In this document: in pieces, positions 46,991 to 57,690 of the stretch
Numbering within the stretch: position 1 is the stretch's first letter
Layout of the letters: every line of letters starts with the position of its first letter
Assembly (NCBI GenBank): GCA_947579665.1
Contig: OX388345.1
Coordinates: forward strand, 59,511,454-59,575,453
From: Sympetrum striolatum
Lineage: Eukaryota; Arthropoda; Insecta; Odonata; Libellulidae
Length of the DNA: 64,000 bases
Reading direction: 5' to 3'
Notes under the pieces: generated by a model
The model's database searches: none
What the model was told of the DNA's origin: nothing
What the model saw: the letters and a program-made list of their open reading frames with translations, nothing else
Position numbers and translations under genes: made by a program

Positions 46991-46999
46991 AAGTTGTAT

Positions 47000-47045
47000 T
47001 ATTGCGACCAGGTTTCAACAACCCAAAATCATCATTAGGTCACGT
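47000..47045 (+). repeat. Single copy of the CCRGGTTTC..CATCWTYAGGT motif
   Basis: The order GACCAGGTTTCAACA then ATCATCATTAGGTCA matches the cores of the foldback elements at 21.4, 41.65 and 61.2 kb, but no inverted partner was found nearby. It is probably a truncated copy. Confidence 0.4.
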
Positions 47046-47924
47046 ATGAGAAAAGTACCAAATAAAACTAATTTTTTAAATTTTATATTGTTATAACTAA
47101 CTTAATGGACTTCCGCGCAACGACGGCTAATTCCATCAATGATAATTTGTTGAAAATTTGATATTTTGATATAAATTATTTACTCATTTTATAAATTGAT
47201 AACATTTTAAATTGATTATATTCCTTGGAAATAGTAAAGGATACTGAATTTGGTATTTATTCAAATTCCTGTAACTTTTTGAGCTATCATCTTATTTCAC
47301 AGTTACAATCGAAATGTTCACTCTCATTGAAACAATACTTAGCGGTAAGCTAGAATGTATCCACAGAAGAAGTTAATTAGCTGCCAGTGTCGAAGAATTT
47401 ATTGTCTCCTTCACTATTCGGAGAATAATTCATATTTATTATTATTCTTTTACATTAGGGTGTTAGAAGGGAACCTTATTATAGGTCGAAGAAAGTGAGC
47501 TAAGCAGATACAGATAGCACTCCGGATTTTCAGACCATTCTCTTCAGGGTGTGAAGAGCTTTTATCATTAATTCCCTTCATCATTTCAACGGCTACTGCT
47601 GTAAATGGAACGCCCCATTTAATACGAGATCTTCAAAAAAAAGGTTATGATTTGTTTGTATTTGATGCCAAATTGGCGCTGGAGATGCTGTGAACGCGAA
47701 TTTTTCTTGTGAGCGGCGATGAAAATACTTGTATTGTATGAGTAAATACTCTACTATGGAATATCCCATTTAAGCGTATTATTTGTTAACTAAAAGGAAC
47801 ATTTGAGCGTATTATTTGTAATTGTTTCTATACATTATTATGTTTTCGTTTTCGCACGATGTAAATAAATCTGAAAAATAAATAGCCCGAGCGTTAAGGG
47901 AAAATCACAAATTTCTACTGTTTT
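47046..47924. other. Unique AT-rich sequence, no gene seen
   Basis: Nothing recognisable apart from a 16-base string (47857-47872) shared with 22114-22129, which may be a decayed LINE 3' tail. Confidence 0.4.
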
Positions 47925-48026
47925 GAATATTGCACAATCCTATCAGGATGCTATTGCTTGCGTGCCTATTTTATAAATGCTCACGCTAGTGAGCATGGTG
48001 GAGGAATAGGATTTAAAGCAATATAC
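47925..48026. repeat. Possible short foldback repeat
   Basis: AATATTGCACAATCCTAT near the left and, inverted, ATATTGCTTTAAATCCTAT near the right frame a centre with the perfect hairpin GCTCAC-GCTA-GTGAGC. The length is about 100 bp. A MITE is likely but no target duplication was verified. Confidence 0.35.
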
Positions 48027-50089
48027 TGTACTCAAAAAAACTTTTACTAACTTAATTATTTGCCAGGAAGATGTTTGGACTGAAACTGAGAATTAAGGGT
48101 CGTATATTAATATATTTTTTGGCATACATTTTATATGAAATAGAATTTAAAAAAATGTTATAATTAGTATTTCAATGTTGCGTTAATAGCTATTAGGATG
48201 GAGAAGAAATAATCTGTACGGATTTTATAGAGGTATCATTTTAATCGTTCTTATAAATTTTTCAGTATTTAATGAATGTAGTAAAATACTTGACATAAGA
48301 CGTACATCGTCGAAATTATTTTGTATGCTATTTACGTATCTTAATTTATGATGCTTTGATTAATCATAATCAAAGTCTTTGCACGTGTTCCCCTAAATTT
48401 TACCCTAAATTCGGAAAGTTTTAGATCTTACTTAATATTCATAAACTCATCGTCATCAGCGTAATATTATTCACTTTGTAAGTGTAATTCACTATTCACT
48501 ATAAGCTCATTATCTTTATTTCATTAAATATTTTGAGTGTTGTGTTGTGGCAATAGCCTATCAAACGGAATAGGTTATTTACGGAAAATTAAAAATGGGA
48601 ATTCTTTGTTGGAAGTTTTAAGTTAAAGCACTTACTAATATATATGTTAAAGTAAGTGAAAGTTTCACATGCTTGGTAGCGAAAAGTTAAAACTAGTTCA
48701 ACCTCTACCCTCTCCTCTGCGAACACATTAATTTTTTATTGACTAACTCAGTTTGTGTGCTCCTTCATTACCTGAAGATTACACCTAAATAAGTCGTAAC
48801 TGATCATACATGAAAAAATTGTCCTTATGGAGTATCAGTAGTATTGACTAAGCGCTTTCAAACATTCAAACTTTTTCATGGAGTTTCGCGAAGTACAGCC
48901 GAAATATATTGATTAAATTCTCCACTTATCTCCAAAAATGAACCCATAAAACGAATCCTTTTTACTCCCAGAGTTATCTCTAGGGATTTTGAATTCATCT
49001 CAAAATATCGGACGCATAAAGGAAAAGATATCTGTTGGATGGAGACAATTCTCTGGATCTCTCGGAGAAGGCAACAGATTCCAGATAAGGGAAGCAAATG
49101 GGACGAGGGAGGAAAGAGGGTATCGGATGCTCTCTATAGGAAAAAGATCAGAAAGTGAGAAATAGGGGAGGGGAAGCGAAGATGTGGCCGTAAAGAGGCC
49201 GACCGGCAGACAGTTTTCAAGGCGGAGGATGCAAATCCTGGAACTGCGAGCACCATTGGGATTGGAGTTTCTTTTTTCCTCCCAAACTATCCTCCATGTT
49301 TACTCCTTCTCGCCACGTCCATTCTCCACCCAATTTCGCCCCCTCCATCGCTCCCCGAGGCATTCAGTATGTGACGGCAGCCGCTAAATAAACGGGTGTA
49401 GATCGGAATGCCCCTTGGGATGCCGGGGCGTGCAGATATAGGGAAAGGACGGGTCCTTTTGCTGCGGGAATTTTTGTGGGGTGAGGAAGAGACCGCTGGA
49501 ACTGGAGCAAGGGTAGGCGTATTTAAGGGTGAAGGCCGCGTAAGGGCAAGGAAGGGCGATGGAGAGCTAGGGCGGGGCCTGGTATCAATCGCTGTCCCTT
49601 CCTATTCCCTCGGTGGATGCTGGTTTTGTTTCATCGATTTATGCTGCTTGTCCAACCACTGCTTATTTATCCTTATACCGTATTCTTCCGTAAAGTCCGT
49701 GGCAAATCCACTCTTATCTGCTGTTGCTTCAACAGGCTTCCGGGTATGCTTTCGTGTATACCGTTAGTCGTGGTACATTTTCAGAAGCTGAATATGTGAG
49801 CTATTTGCAGTGAGATGAGAGATGACTGGGCATTTCACTATTAATTAATTGAATACGCAATGATTGAAACTTATGAATTTGAAAGTAGTGTGAGGTCCTC
49901 ATATATTTCCTCGTAGACATTTGCCTGACATTTATTTTATTAACCAATATTATCGAAAACAGTGCACGTAAACATTTTGTTGCGGAAAAATAGATGCTGT
50001 GGATTCATCCCTTCCTGTGTTTTTGTTCCGAAACAAAATTAAAAAATTGTTTTAATTCGATTTTATTACGTACATACAACTCATTAAAC
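48027..50089. other. Unique sequence with a GC-richer island
   Basis: The island at about 48990-49640 includes a 119-codon plus-strand frame (49408-49767) rich in Gly/Arg/Val with no family resemblance. No gene called. Confidence 0.4.
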
Positions 50090-50103
50090 TAAGTGATGAT
50101 TAA

Positions 50104-50291
50104 AGGAAGGGTAAAGGGTAAATTGCACATAAGGGCATGCACCCAGGAAAAATCCCAAGGAAAAACGGACTTCAACAAAGTCTGACTGGAGTCACTAGCC
50201 TAGTGGTTAAGGCAGCCTCCCGGATAGAGGAAGATCCCGGGTTTGATTCCCGGCCCAGTCAGACTTTTTTCAAGTCCGTTATTCCTTGGAA
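50104..50291 (+). mobile_element. tRNA-bearing foldback element, most complete copy
   Basis: An exact 14-bp direct repeat, TAAGTGATGATTAA, lies at 50090-50103 and 50292-50305. From left to right the insertion holds an 80-bp leader, including AAGGGCATGCACCCAGG, and an arm ending ACGGACTTCAACAAAGTCTG. A tRNA-like core follows (50184-50260), then a T6 run and the inverted arm CAGACTTTTTTCAAGTCCGT. The leader lies upstream of the internal Pol III promoter, unlike ordinary SINEs where the tRNA head is at the 5' end. Related copies are at 3.45-3.70 kb and 18.94-19.03 kb. Confidence 0.8.
50184..50260 (+). pseudogene. tRNA-like core of the foldback element
   Basis: Acceptor-stem strands GACTGG and CCAGTC pair, the A box is TAGCCTAGTGG and the B box GGTTTGATTCC. 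The CCTC/GAGG stem closes a seven-base loop in which the anticodon position reads GGA (serine) but base 33 is C. T6 follows at 50265-50270. It looks able to recruit Pol III, but a translational role is unlikely. Confidence 0.6.
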
Positions 50292-50305
50292 TAAGTGATG
50301 ATTAA

Positions 50306-50705
50306 TAAAAAATATAATTCATGAATCTCTTTGAAGTTAAATATAATGAAGGCAACGATGAAATAATAAGATTTATATCACCTCCCTTATTCTCTTATTG
50401 GGTGCCCACAGAAGATACTAAATCTTTTTAGTTACAGCTGTAAACGAGTTAGTTGAAATGCCCCTATACGGTATAGTTCTATCCATGTAAATGTTTATGA
50501 ATATTATTAATATCAGTATGAACCTCTAGTGAATATAAATGCATAGCTTTGCATGGCAACCAAGACTGGGAGTAAGACACGAAACTGGGAGGAGGTCAAC
50601 GCCACTTTCTCTTTCGGCATTTCGGGCTCGTGAAAGTTAAACGGTGAGACCAGTTTTATATTTGGAAGTCTTTCAACTTGCTTTGGATTTCGAATCTCAA
50701 TAACT
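50306..50705. other. Spacer between tRNA-bearing element and tRNA-Pro
   Basis: No recognisable gene or repeat in this 400-bp stretch. About 50560-50640 is slightly G+C-richer. Confidence 0.4.
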
Positions 50706-50777
50706 GGCTCGTTGGTCTAGGGGTATGATTCTCGCTTAGGGTGCGAGAGGTCCCGGGTTCAAATCCCGGACGAGCCC
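50706..50777 (+). tRNA. tRNA-Pro (anticodon AGG)
   Basis: A 72-nt cloverleaf with a perfect seven-base-pair acceptor stem (GGCTCGT/ACGAGCC) and discriminator C. The anticodon stem is CTCGC/GCGAG with loop TTAGGGT, and the T stem is CCGGG/CCCGG. The anticodon AGG is at 50738-50740, reading CCU and, after inosine modification, related proline codons. Internal A and B boxes are intact, and a run of seven T follows at 50780-50786 as Pol III terminator. Every stem is fully paired, so this should be a functional gene. It inserts proline during cytosolic translation. Confidence 0.95.
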
Positions 50778-51310
50778 GATTTTTTTATAAATCAACTTGA
50801 GGATATAAGACCCAAATTTTATGAATTCATACGAAAATTTTATAACTTGGCTTGCATGATCAGCTTATAGATCTACCTGTTCTTTTCTTAAATTGTAAAT
50901 CGGTCCCGCTAGTATCTTAATATTTTGAAACTGATATTTTCGTTGCATTTAATAATAATTTGGACAGCTACTCTACAATTGAGTTGCAAGATCTCAAATA
51001 AATATGGAAAACGCCCAGAGAGAAGGGGGGTGTGAAAAACCTGCGCAAACCTACTGAAAGTACAAGCTAATTTAACTCAGTAACATTTTAGGTACAGTGA
51101 TTAAGGTACTTGTAATTTTCTTGATAAAAATTATAGATGATGGAGTAAGATAAATTCAACATTATGTGGCAATGCAGGAATATTATTATTGCAATAAAAA
51201 AGGAGGAGAGGTCGTAAATAAAATTTGAAACACCCTTTTTTGACACCCGAATGAGGTTAGAAAGTAAATATAGGCAATAGGAAATATATATTACCATATG
51301 ATTTGTAGTT
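50778..51310. other. Spacer between the two tRNA-Pro copies
   Basis: AT-rich with no recognisable feature. The sequences flanking the two tRNA-Pro copies do not match, so the second copy is not part of a longer tandem duplication. Confidence 0.45.
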
Positions 51311-51382
51311 GGCTCGTTGGTCTAGGGGTATGATTCTCGCTTAGGGTGCGAGAGGTCTCTGGCTCAAATTCTGGACGAGCCC
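51311..51382 (+). pseudogene. Decayed tRNA-Pro (AGG) copy
   Basis: Identical to the gene 605 bp upstream through the acceptor 5' strand, D arm and anticodon arm (AGG at 51343-51345), and the acceptor 3' strand. The T arm carries about six substitutions. Its stem strands become TCTGG and TCTGG, which cannot pair properly, and the B box changes from GGTTCAAATCC to GGCTCAAATTC. Damage confined to the T arm is odd. Probably a non-functional duplicate, perhaps retroposed or converted. Confidence 0.75.
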
Positions 51383-51940
51383 ACACTTTGCATATATTTT
51401 TAACGGAAAATATATAATTACATATATACATAATATAATTTCTTAAAATAGTATTTGCGCACATTCTGGCGCAGTCTGTTACTGTCAAAGTATTATCCCC
51501 ATACTAATATTTTCCAAACATTATAACTTCGTAACATCCGAGTAATATATTTTTTATCAGGTGCTTTAGTCAAATCAAATTTCTATTGTATTTCGTGATG
51601 GATTGTTCCTTCCTGTTATGTATCTGCGTGTGGAATTTTGCTTGTAAGATTTTAAGCTGAGTAGTGAATATTTTTTCATAATTATAGCTCCTATATGGAT
51701 TTTTATAACATTTAGAAAATATTTTTCTTTTGTCATCATCTTTATTACTCTCAAAAAGTTTGATCACATTATGAAATCCTTTTTGTATTCTCATATGATT
51801 TAGAGTTATTAGATTGTTGTTATATTTAAGTAAGATAGTAATTTTTCAACGATTTGTTTGCTATGTTAAAGATAATTCTTAAGCTGCACTAAATGGTTTC
51901 AAAAATATTTATGAGACATGAAAATGATTTATATTTTCAG
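51383..51940. other. AT-rich stretch, possible intron or 5' flank
   Basis: No gene seen. It ends in ATTTATATTTTCAG, a usable splice acceptor for the candidate exon that follows. Confidence 0.35.
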
Positions 51941-52081
51941 TGGGGATGACTGGTGCTTGGAATACAGCGTTACTCCACTGTCATTAACACGGAGAAGCGC
52001 TAGTATCACAGTCTTCTGTGAGAGGAACTTCAACCTGGGAAGGAAAATACCTGCTACAAGTTGGAGTGGAATATCAGCACG

Positions 52082-52121
52082 ATGGCGTCTTCCGCCGTGT
52101 TCTGCCTGAGTCTTCAGATTC
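52082..52121 (+). CDS. Candidate first coding exon of an unidentified gene
   Basis: The proposed exon runs 51941-52121, from the acceptor TATATTTTCAG to the donor ATTC/GTGAGT, which matches the consensus after the junction. Its G+C content is clearly above both flanks. The ATG at 52082 has a strong context (ACGATGG, A at -3 and G at +4). It gives thirteen codons, MASSAVFCLSLQI, before a phase-1 junction. That start could be a signal peptide, with a small polar head and then a hydrophobic run. An upstream ATG (51946) opens a 13-residue uORF ending at 51987, which would lower translation. No downstream exon was identified in the window, so the protein is unknown. Confidence 0.35.
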
Positions 52122-55100
52122 GTGAGTACTCCTTTCGTCAGATATATCTCTTACAGCCATATTCCCACTGCCGTTCACCACAAGGATGTTTCAGGATATG
52201 TTTCTAAGGGGAATTATTGAAAGAAGAATGCAATGAGATTATCACCACAACTCTCTAAGCAAAAGTAAATCGTTACGTAGCTTCTTCTAGGTTCTGCTCT
52301 CTTTTAAATTAGTTTACTTTTTTCTATACTTCTTTCGATCAAATCGAAAGGGTGATATTTTAAACGTCAATTTTCAATTGTGTTAAAGTTTATACTTCAT
52401 TTTAAGATTGTCTCCTTAGACATTTTATTAATTCAAAGTTATATTTCATGGAAGAAATGTTTTCCATGGAAGTTCTTAGATGCTGAATCAATGGAACATT
52501 AGTTCGGCTTAATCGAGTAACATACCTCATTTCCCATTGTTTATAATTCATGAAAGTGTTCATATTATCTCGGGGTTCGGAATATTTGGAGATTCACCTC
52601 AGTGTTCTACTCTTAGAACCGATTTAATTCATCCCTAAGCGATGGAATTCGTGAAATAACGCGTCCTGAACCGTGCCTGTTTGTGTAATGTTTGCGTAGG
52701 TCTATACGTACGTATTAATTGAAAGCTCGCAAATAACAAACGCGGGCTAAGGGTTTGGAAATTGCATGAATCAAATGGAATTGATTCGCGATCAAAATTA
52801 ACGGAACATGGAGGTGATTTCGACAAAGAGGAAGTGGCCAACGGCCGTACTAATTTCCCGTGATGATGAGTAAAGGTTTCCTCCGCCAATTCGAGGGAAC
52901 ACCTCTTTCATAAACCGCCGGAGATAGAGTTGAGGGGGCGGAGTCCATGTGGATGCGTCACTTTTTGCGATTCCTCTCTTTGATTCAAGCTCAGCGATGC
53001 GTACGCTTAACTGTTCTGTGGCGTATTTTTCGCCTACCCCGTTTCACTTTCCCTCTTTGTTCTTTACAATCCACACTTCTCTCTCTTTTGTTTGTCGCTG
53101 CCTGGGAATCCGCGCTCATTCTGTGTTTTGATACGCTTCTTTCTCTTGTCGAGATATTCCTAAGGAAAATATAAAGAATTTTCCGGCACAATTCTAAATT
53201 TCTAAGAGATTGAGCTCTGGAATTTCGATAAATGGAAGAAGGGATTTTAAATATCGAACAAGCTGCTTATCTACAAAAATCCATTCGAGCAATGTAAATA
53301 TTTGTTACGTGTTAACGTGTCACGTAAACGCAGTGATTTTTTTAATCGTTACATATGTAAATTTCTTAGAGGACTTCGTGTATTTTGTATATTATATTAT
53401 TTTATATTGATTGTGTATCATTATTTTATGTCATTAAGATAAATGCTGAATATTTAAAGGGAACGTGATTATTCTCTCTAGGAATTAATGTAAAGTTTCA
53501 AAAAAATATTGTGTTGCCTCATAGCCCGCTTATTTTTCCAATTATTCTACGTTCTTGAGGAAGTAACAACTTCCTGCGTTTGTCTGGTGTCAGAATGTAC
53601 TACGACATTGATATCACAGAGCGTGTACTACAAAAAGGCTATTATATTTCACGAAAAGAAGTATATCTATGCAAATGAGAATGGCTATTGGCAATCTCTT
53701 AGATATATTAATTTGAGGAGAAAAGTACCAGAGAAGGCCTTGATGGCATTGGAAGATATTTGCTGGAAATTCTTCTTGAAATAAAATGTATTTGTTTGTT
53801 TTCTTCGTACTACGTGATAGAACTTTAAATGATGAAAACATGATAAATTTATAAATTCCTAAATCTTCTTAAATTATATTGAACTGTTAAGGGTCTTCGA
53901 ATTTTGTCTAGGAACAGCTTATCTCTAACGAATCCATCATTTCTACGATGACTTGTAAACGCTTCTTTCTTCACTGAGGCTCTCATCTACCAATGCTTGT
54001 ATAACTCTGTTGTCCTCTGTGTATTCGATAAATTTACGTTTTTAACGATTCTATAGCCCATAGTTATTTGGTTTTATTTTGGATACTCTTTTATACAACG
54101 AAATAATCCACAGGATAGAGAAGAAATATCTGGTTTTACAAGTTTGACCGCTTGCCCGGTTTATTTTTCATCAAAGGAAAATACTCTCCACATCTACGCA
54201 GGTGCATCTTGTAGTCTCTTCCCATGATCCAAGCTAAATTCTGATTATAATGTTTGATTATTAAAATAAAAGGATTAATATATAAAATAGGATTAAGGGC
54301 GTGTACTTTTTAAACTAAATAGCCTACATTTAATTTACCTTCCCTTATCGCTCTGCAATTCCTCTACAATTACTACAATTGCATCCCTTCCTTACCTCCG
54401 TTTTTTTCCCCACATGCCGTCTCATCGTTCATTCCAAGCATTATTTTTTCCCACCGCTGCTCTCCGTTTCTCACTCGCCTTTAATATTTTTCACTCGTCA
54501 TTTAAAAAAGGAGCGATTTTTTTGGTTCCACTGCACTTCCGATGCTGCAGGTCTGCTCCGGTATTATGCACGCTCGCTTGCTGAAATGCATCACCAGCCC
54601 TTTCTCTTTGCGAGTTGTGTTGAGATCGGGCCGACGGTTTTCTTTTGTGCACCACTGCGAAGAATCACCCTTTTTTCCCTCCATCTTTAATTCTCTCTCT
54701 CTCCTTCCCCGTTTAATATCCCAGCTGGACGTTGAATCTTTTTCGTAATCCCTTTTGGATTCTTTAATCTCTCCTCTCTCCACTTTCCGAAGAAAAGAGA
54801 AATTATCCCCACCATCAATTAATTTAAACTCCCTTTTTGGGTTCCATCTGATATTTCCTTCGATCGGTGGGTACATTACGGTCGACTTTTGTTCGCGGAC
54901 CCGGTTTTTTATTTCTTTTATTTTGGTTGCCTTTCGACCGTCTTTCGTGTCAATGGCTTCCTTTTTTCGAACCGATAAAGATTAATTTTAGCCAACTTGA
55001 GACGTGACAATAAAGCCTCGAATGTTTTTAAGGGCACCAATTTATTTATTGAGATGTTTTCGTAACCAGTAAAAATGTGTTTTGAAGTTTGTTACGTATT

Positions 55101-57540
55101 ACTGGTCATACTTTTATCTCTTGTGGAAATAATAGGCTTAACTATTAAAAATAATAAACAGCTAAGTTAATATCCTTTGAACCACCTTTCTGAGTTTGGC
55201 AGGGTCAAAATAGCGCATCACTTAATTCGGATTCGTCATTATTCTTTGTTATCTTGTTTAAACATAATATGGTTTCCTTATTAAATTCCTTCATTATTTT
55301 ATTTATTGATCAGTTTAAATCGTCGAGGACCTATTCGTTTTGGTATATCTCCTGTGCCTCCTCGTTTGAATTGAATAATATTGAGGACGTTGATTAGATT
55401 AATGAGGATGAGATTATATATTTGTTACTAGTAACTCTCGATCCTAGGTAATTGGAGCGAAATGGAACCTTATTTGCGTATGTTTTATAAATTGCGATTT
55501 GTTATTGGTATTACCTTTAACGGAATCGCAGAGTTTCCCTGTCCGTAGAGATAAGTTGAAGTCGAAGAGGTTAGGTTTGAGTAGAGCTAAGAGCAGTCCT
55601 TTACCAGCCTGACCTATCTGGAACTCAAACACTCTGTATCTGGGGTTAGAAACTTGCGGACCCGCGTAATTTTACTGGCGTTATATTTTCCTATTGTAGT
55701 TATTATATGAATAAATTTCAATGTAAAAGTTAGTGGTTATTTAAAAAATCTTTTACACAATAGAAATGCATTGATTCCTTTAAAAAAATATGATTAAATT
55801 ATTATGTCATTAAGAAAAAGTAAAAGATTAAATCCTCCCATTTGAATACCTAGGCATTTACCTTCGTACAATTTCGATATTGGATCAAGCTCAATTGTTA
55901 TATGGAATGAAATACAAATGCGACTACCTCATATCCGTGCCTTCAGATGGACATAATGTAATCAATCTTTGCCGCAGACCAAATAATTTCTACTCGTTTA
56001 TCTAGTTCTTTTTTACACACCCATGCCTATTTCCATAAACGCTTATTTAAGTTGTTAATCATAATATTGTCTGGAAGATTCTGTTTTGCTATGGGGTGCT
56101 AGAATCGTGCAAATTCCTGGATTTTTGTTATTGAAATGTTATTATTTCACTAATGTATTATTTCAATATCATAAGTATTATAACTCAACATCGAGACTTG
56201 ATTCTTACTGGATCATGAAAAGATAAAATAAAGAATAAATGTAACTATATTTATCTGAGTTCGTTCTATTTTTTCAGTTGTTTAATTTTATACCCATAAT
56301 CTTAAAGTAATGTTTTAGTAACATAATAAATGCTAGATGAAGAGGTTTGAATCTGGAAGTGCACCGACTCGTGATGGCACAGGGAATTTGAACTATCTGT
56401 TACTGAATTCCTCGGGAGTGTGGAGCATTAACGTCGCGGCGGTTCATTTGATATTTCCCTTTTATTTTTCCGATTTCTGGCTTTGATGTTTCTGCGTACA
56501 CATAGTTAGAGCACGTGCAGGGATTCATAAAGTCTCGTCCGTTCAGGAAATCAATCTTGTAAATGGTCACAATTTTTAATCACACGTCCCGTAACTACGC
56601 TCTCCCATAAATTGCGTGTTTTGCGCAGAAAATGCATTTGATGCGATGAAATGGGACGGAAAACGTATTCAAGAAGTCACAGAAGTTAGCGGACGAGGAT
56701 CGCAGTTAAAAATACGTCACGGTGCTGAAATAGCGTTCGCTTGGCGGCGAAAGTTGGAATTCCTCCACCGTCGTCGTGATAGTATTGGCGCCGGTGTAAA
56801 TGCGCTGCATGTTTTTATCGTACCCTGCTGCAGTTATAGTATGACTGGATCTAGGCCATGTAAATAGATGGACGTTGCTCGCCATGGAATGTCTGATGAT
56901 ACCACGGTTTCCGCTGTTTACCACTCATTCAATGTAGCGCTAAGCCATTGTAATTCAAACTATCTAAATATTTTATTGCATTTAGATAGCCTTCACTATC
57001 TATTAGCTAGATAAAGAATGTTAGACTCTTTAGATACGTTTAATATCGGTTGTTCTGTTCTGTAATTTTTTGAACGAAGAATATGTTGGCGATTAAATAC
57101 ACAGAGAGCAAGTTTGGAAAAATAGTGTGACGCACTCTCTAACTTTCATATCTCAAAAATGGAGGATGGAATTTCGAGACGGAGATGAAGTGAAAAACAA
57201 CATTAAAAATGCATATTTTTATAAGCTATAAAGGGAAAGTGAATAAATATATCCAAACCCTGGTAGGGATTTGACTACGTATCCTATTTGAAGAAATAGT
57301 TTATGAATGGCTAGAAATAAAAGTATAACTCTTACAAAATTTTAGGAAAATTGAACCAGAATGACATATATATGACTATGTCATATGTAGTATTGAATTT
57401 TCTTATTCGAATAAAAGAAAGATATAATTTGAAATGTTATTTTAAATTTGTTTATTTTTTCGTTGAAATCTAGTATTGAAAATTAAACGTCATTGATTGA
57501 GGGAATTTGGTGAACGCAGGCTAGACAGTCCAACTAGATA
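52122..57540. other. Unique sequence with GC-richer islands, no further exon identified
   Basis: G+C-richer islands lie at about 52640-53180, 54380-54980 and 56590-56900. Frames in them (for example minus 54502-54876, plus 54379-54690, plus 56616-56867) lack family motifs. If the exon ending at 52121 is real, this stretch would be its first intron. A hairpin CTATCTAAAT..ATTTAGATAG lies near 56960-56990. Confidence 0.35.
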
Positions 57541-57544
57541 GGAA

Positions 57545-57690
57545 AGTTGTTGTTGAAGTTGTTGATTCTTAAAAGTGCTTCGACAGCTTAGGTCATTTAG
57601 TGCATTGACTCTCACTGGGAATCGAACCCGGCTCCGGGAGCCCTGTTACGGAATATTTTAGTAATATGTAGCTTGCCTCACCGAGAGATA
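57545..57690 (-). mobile_element. tRNA-derived SINE, same family as 2.3 kb
   Basis: Minus-strand reading gives a tRNA-like head (57608-57690) with B box GGTTCGATTCCC. The body TGACCTAAGC, TCGAAGCACTTTTAA is shared with 2316-2353, and a CAA-type tail follows. The head contains an extra AT-rich segment between the A-box region and the anticodon region. Target duplication not identified. Confidence 0.6.
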
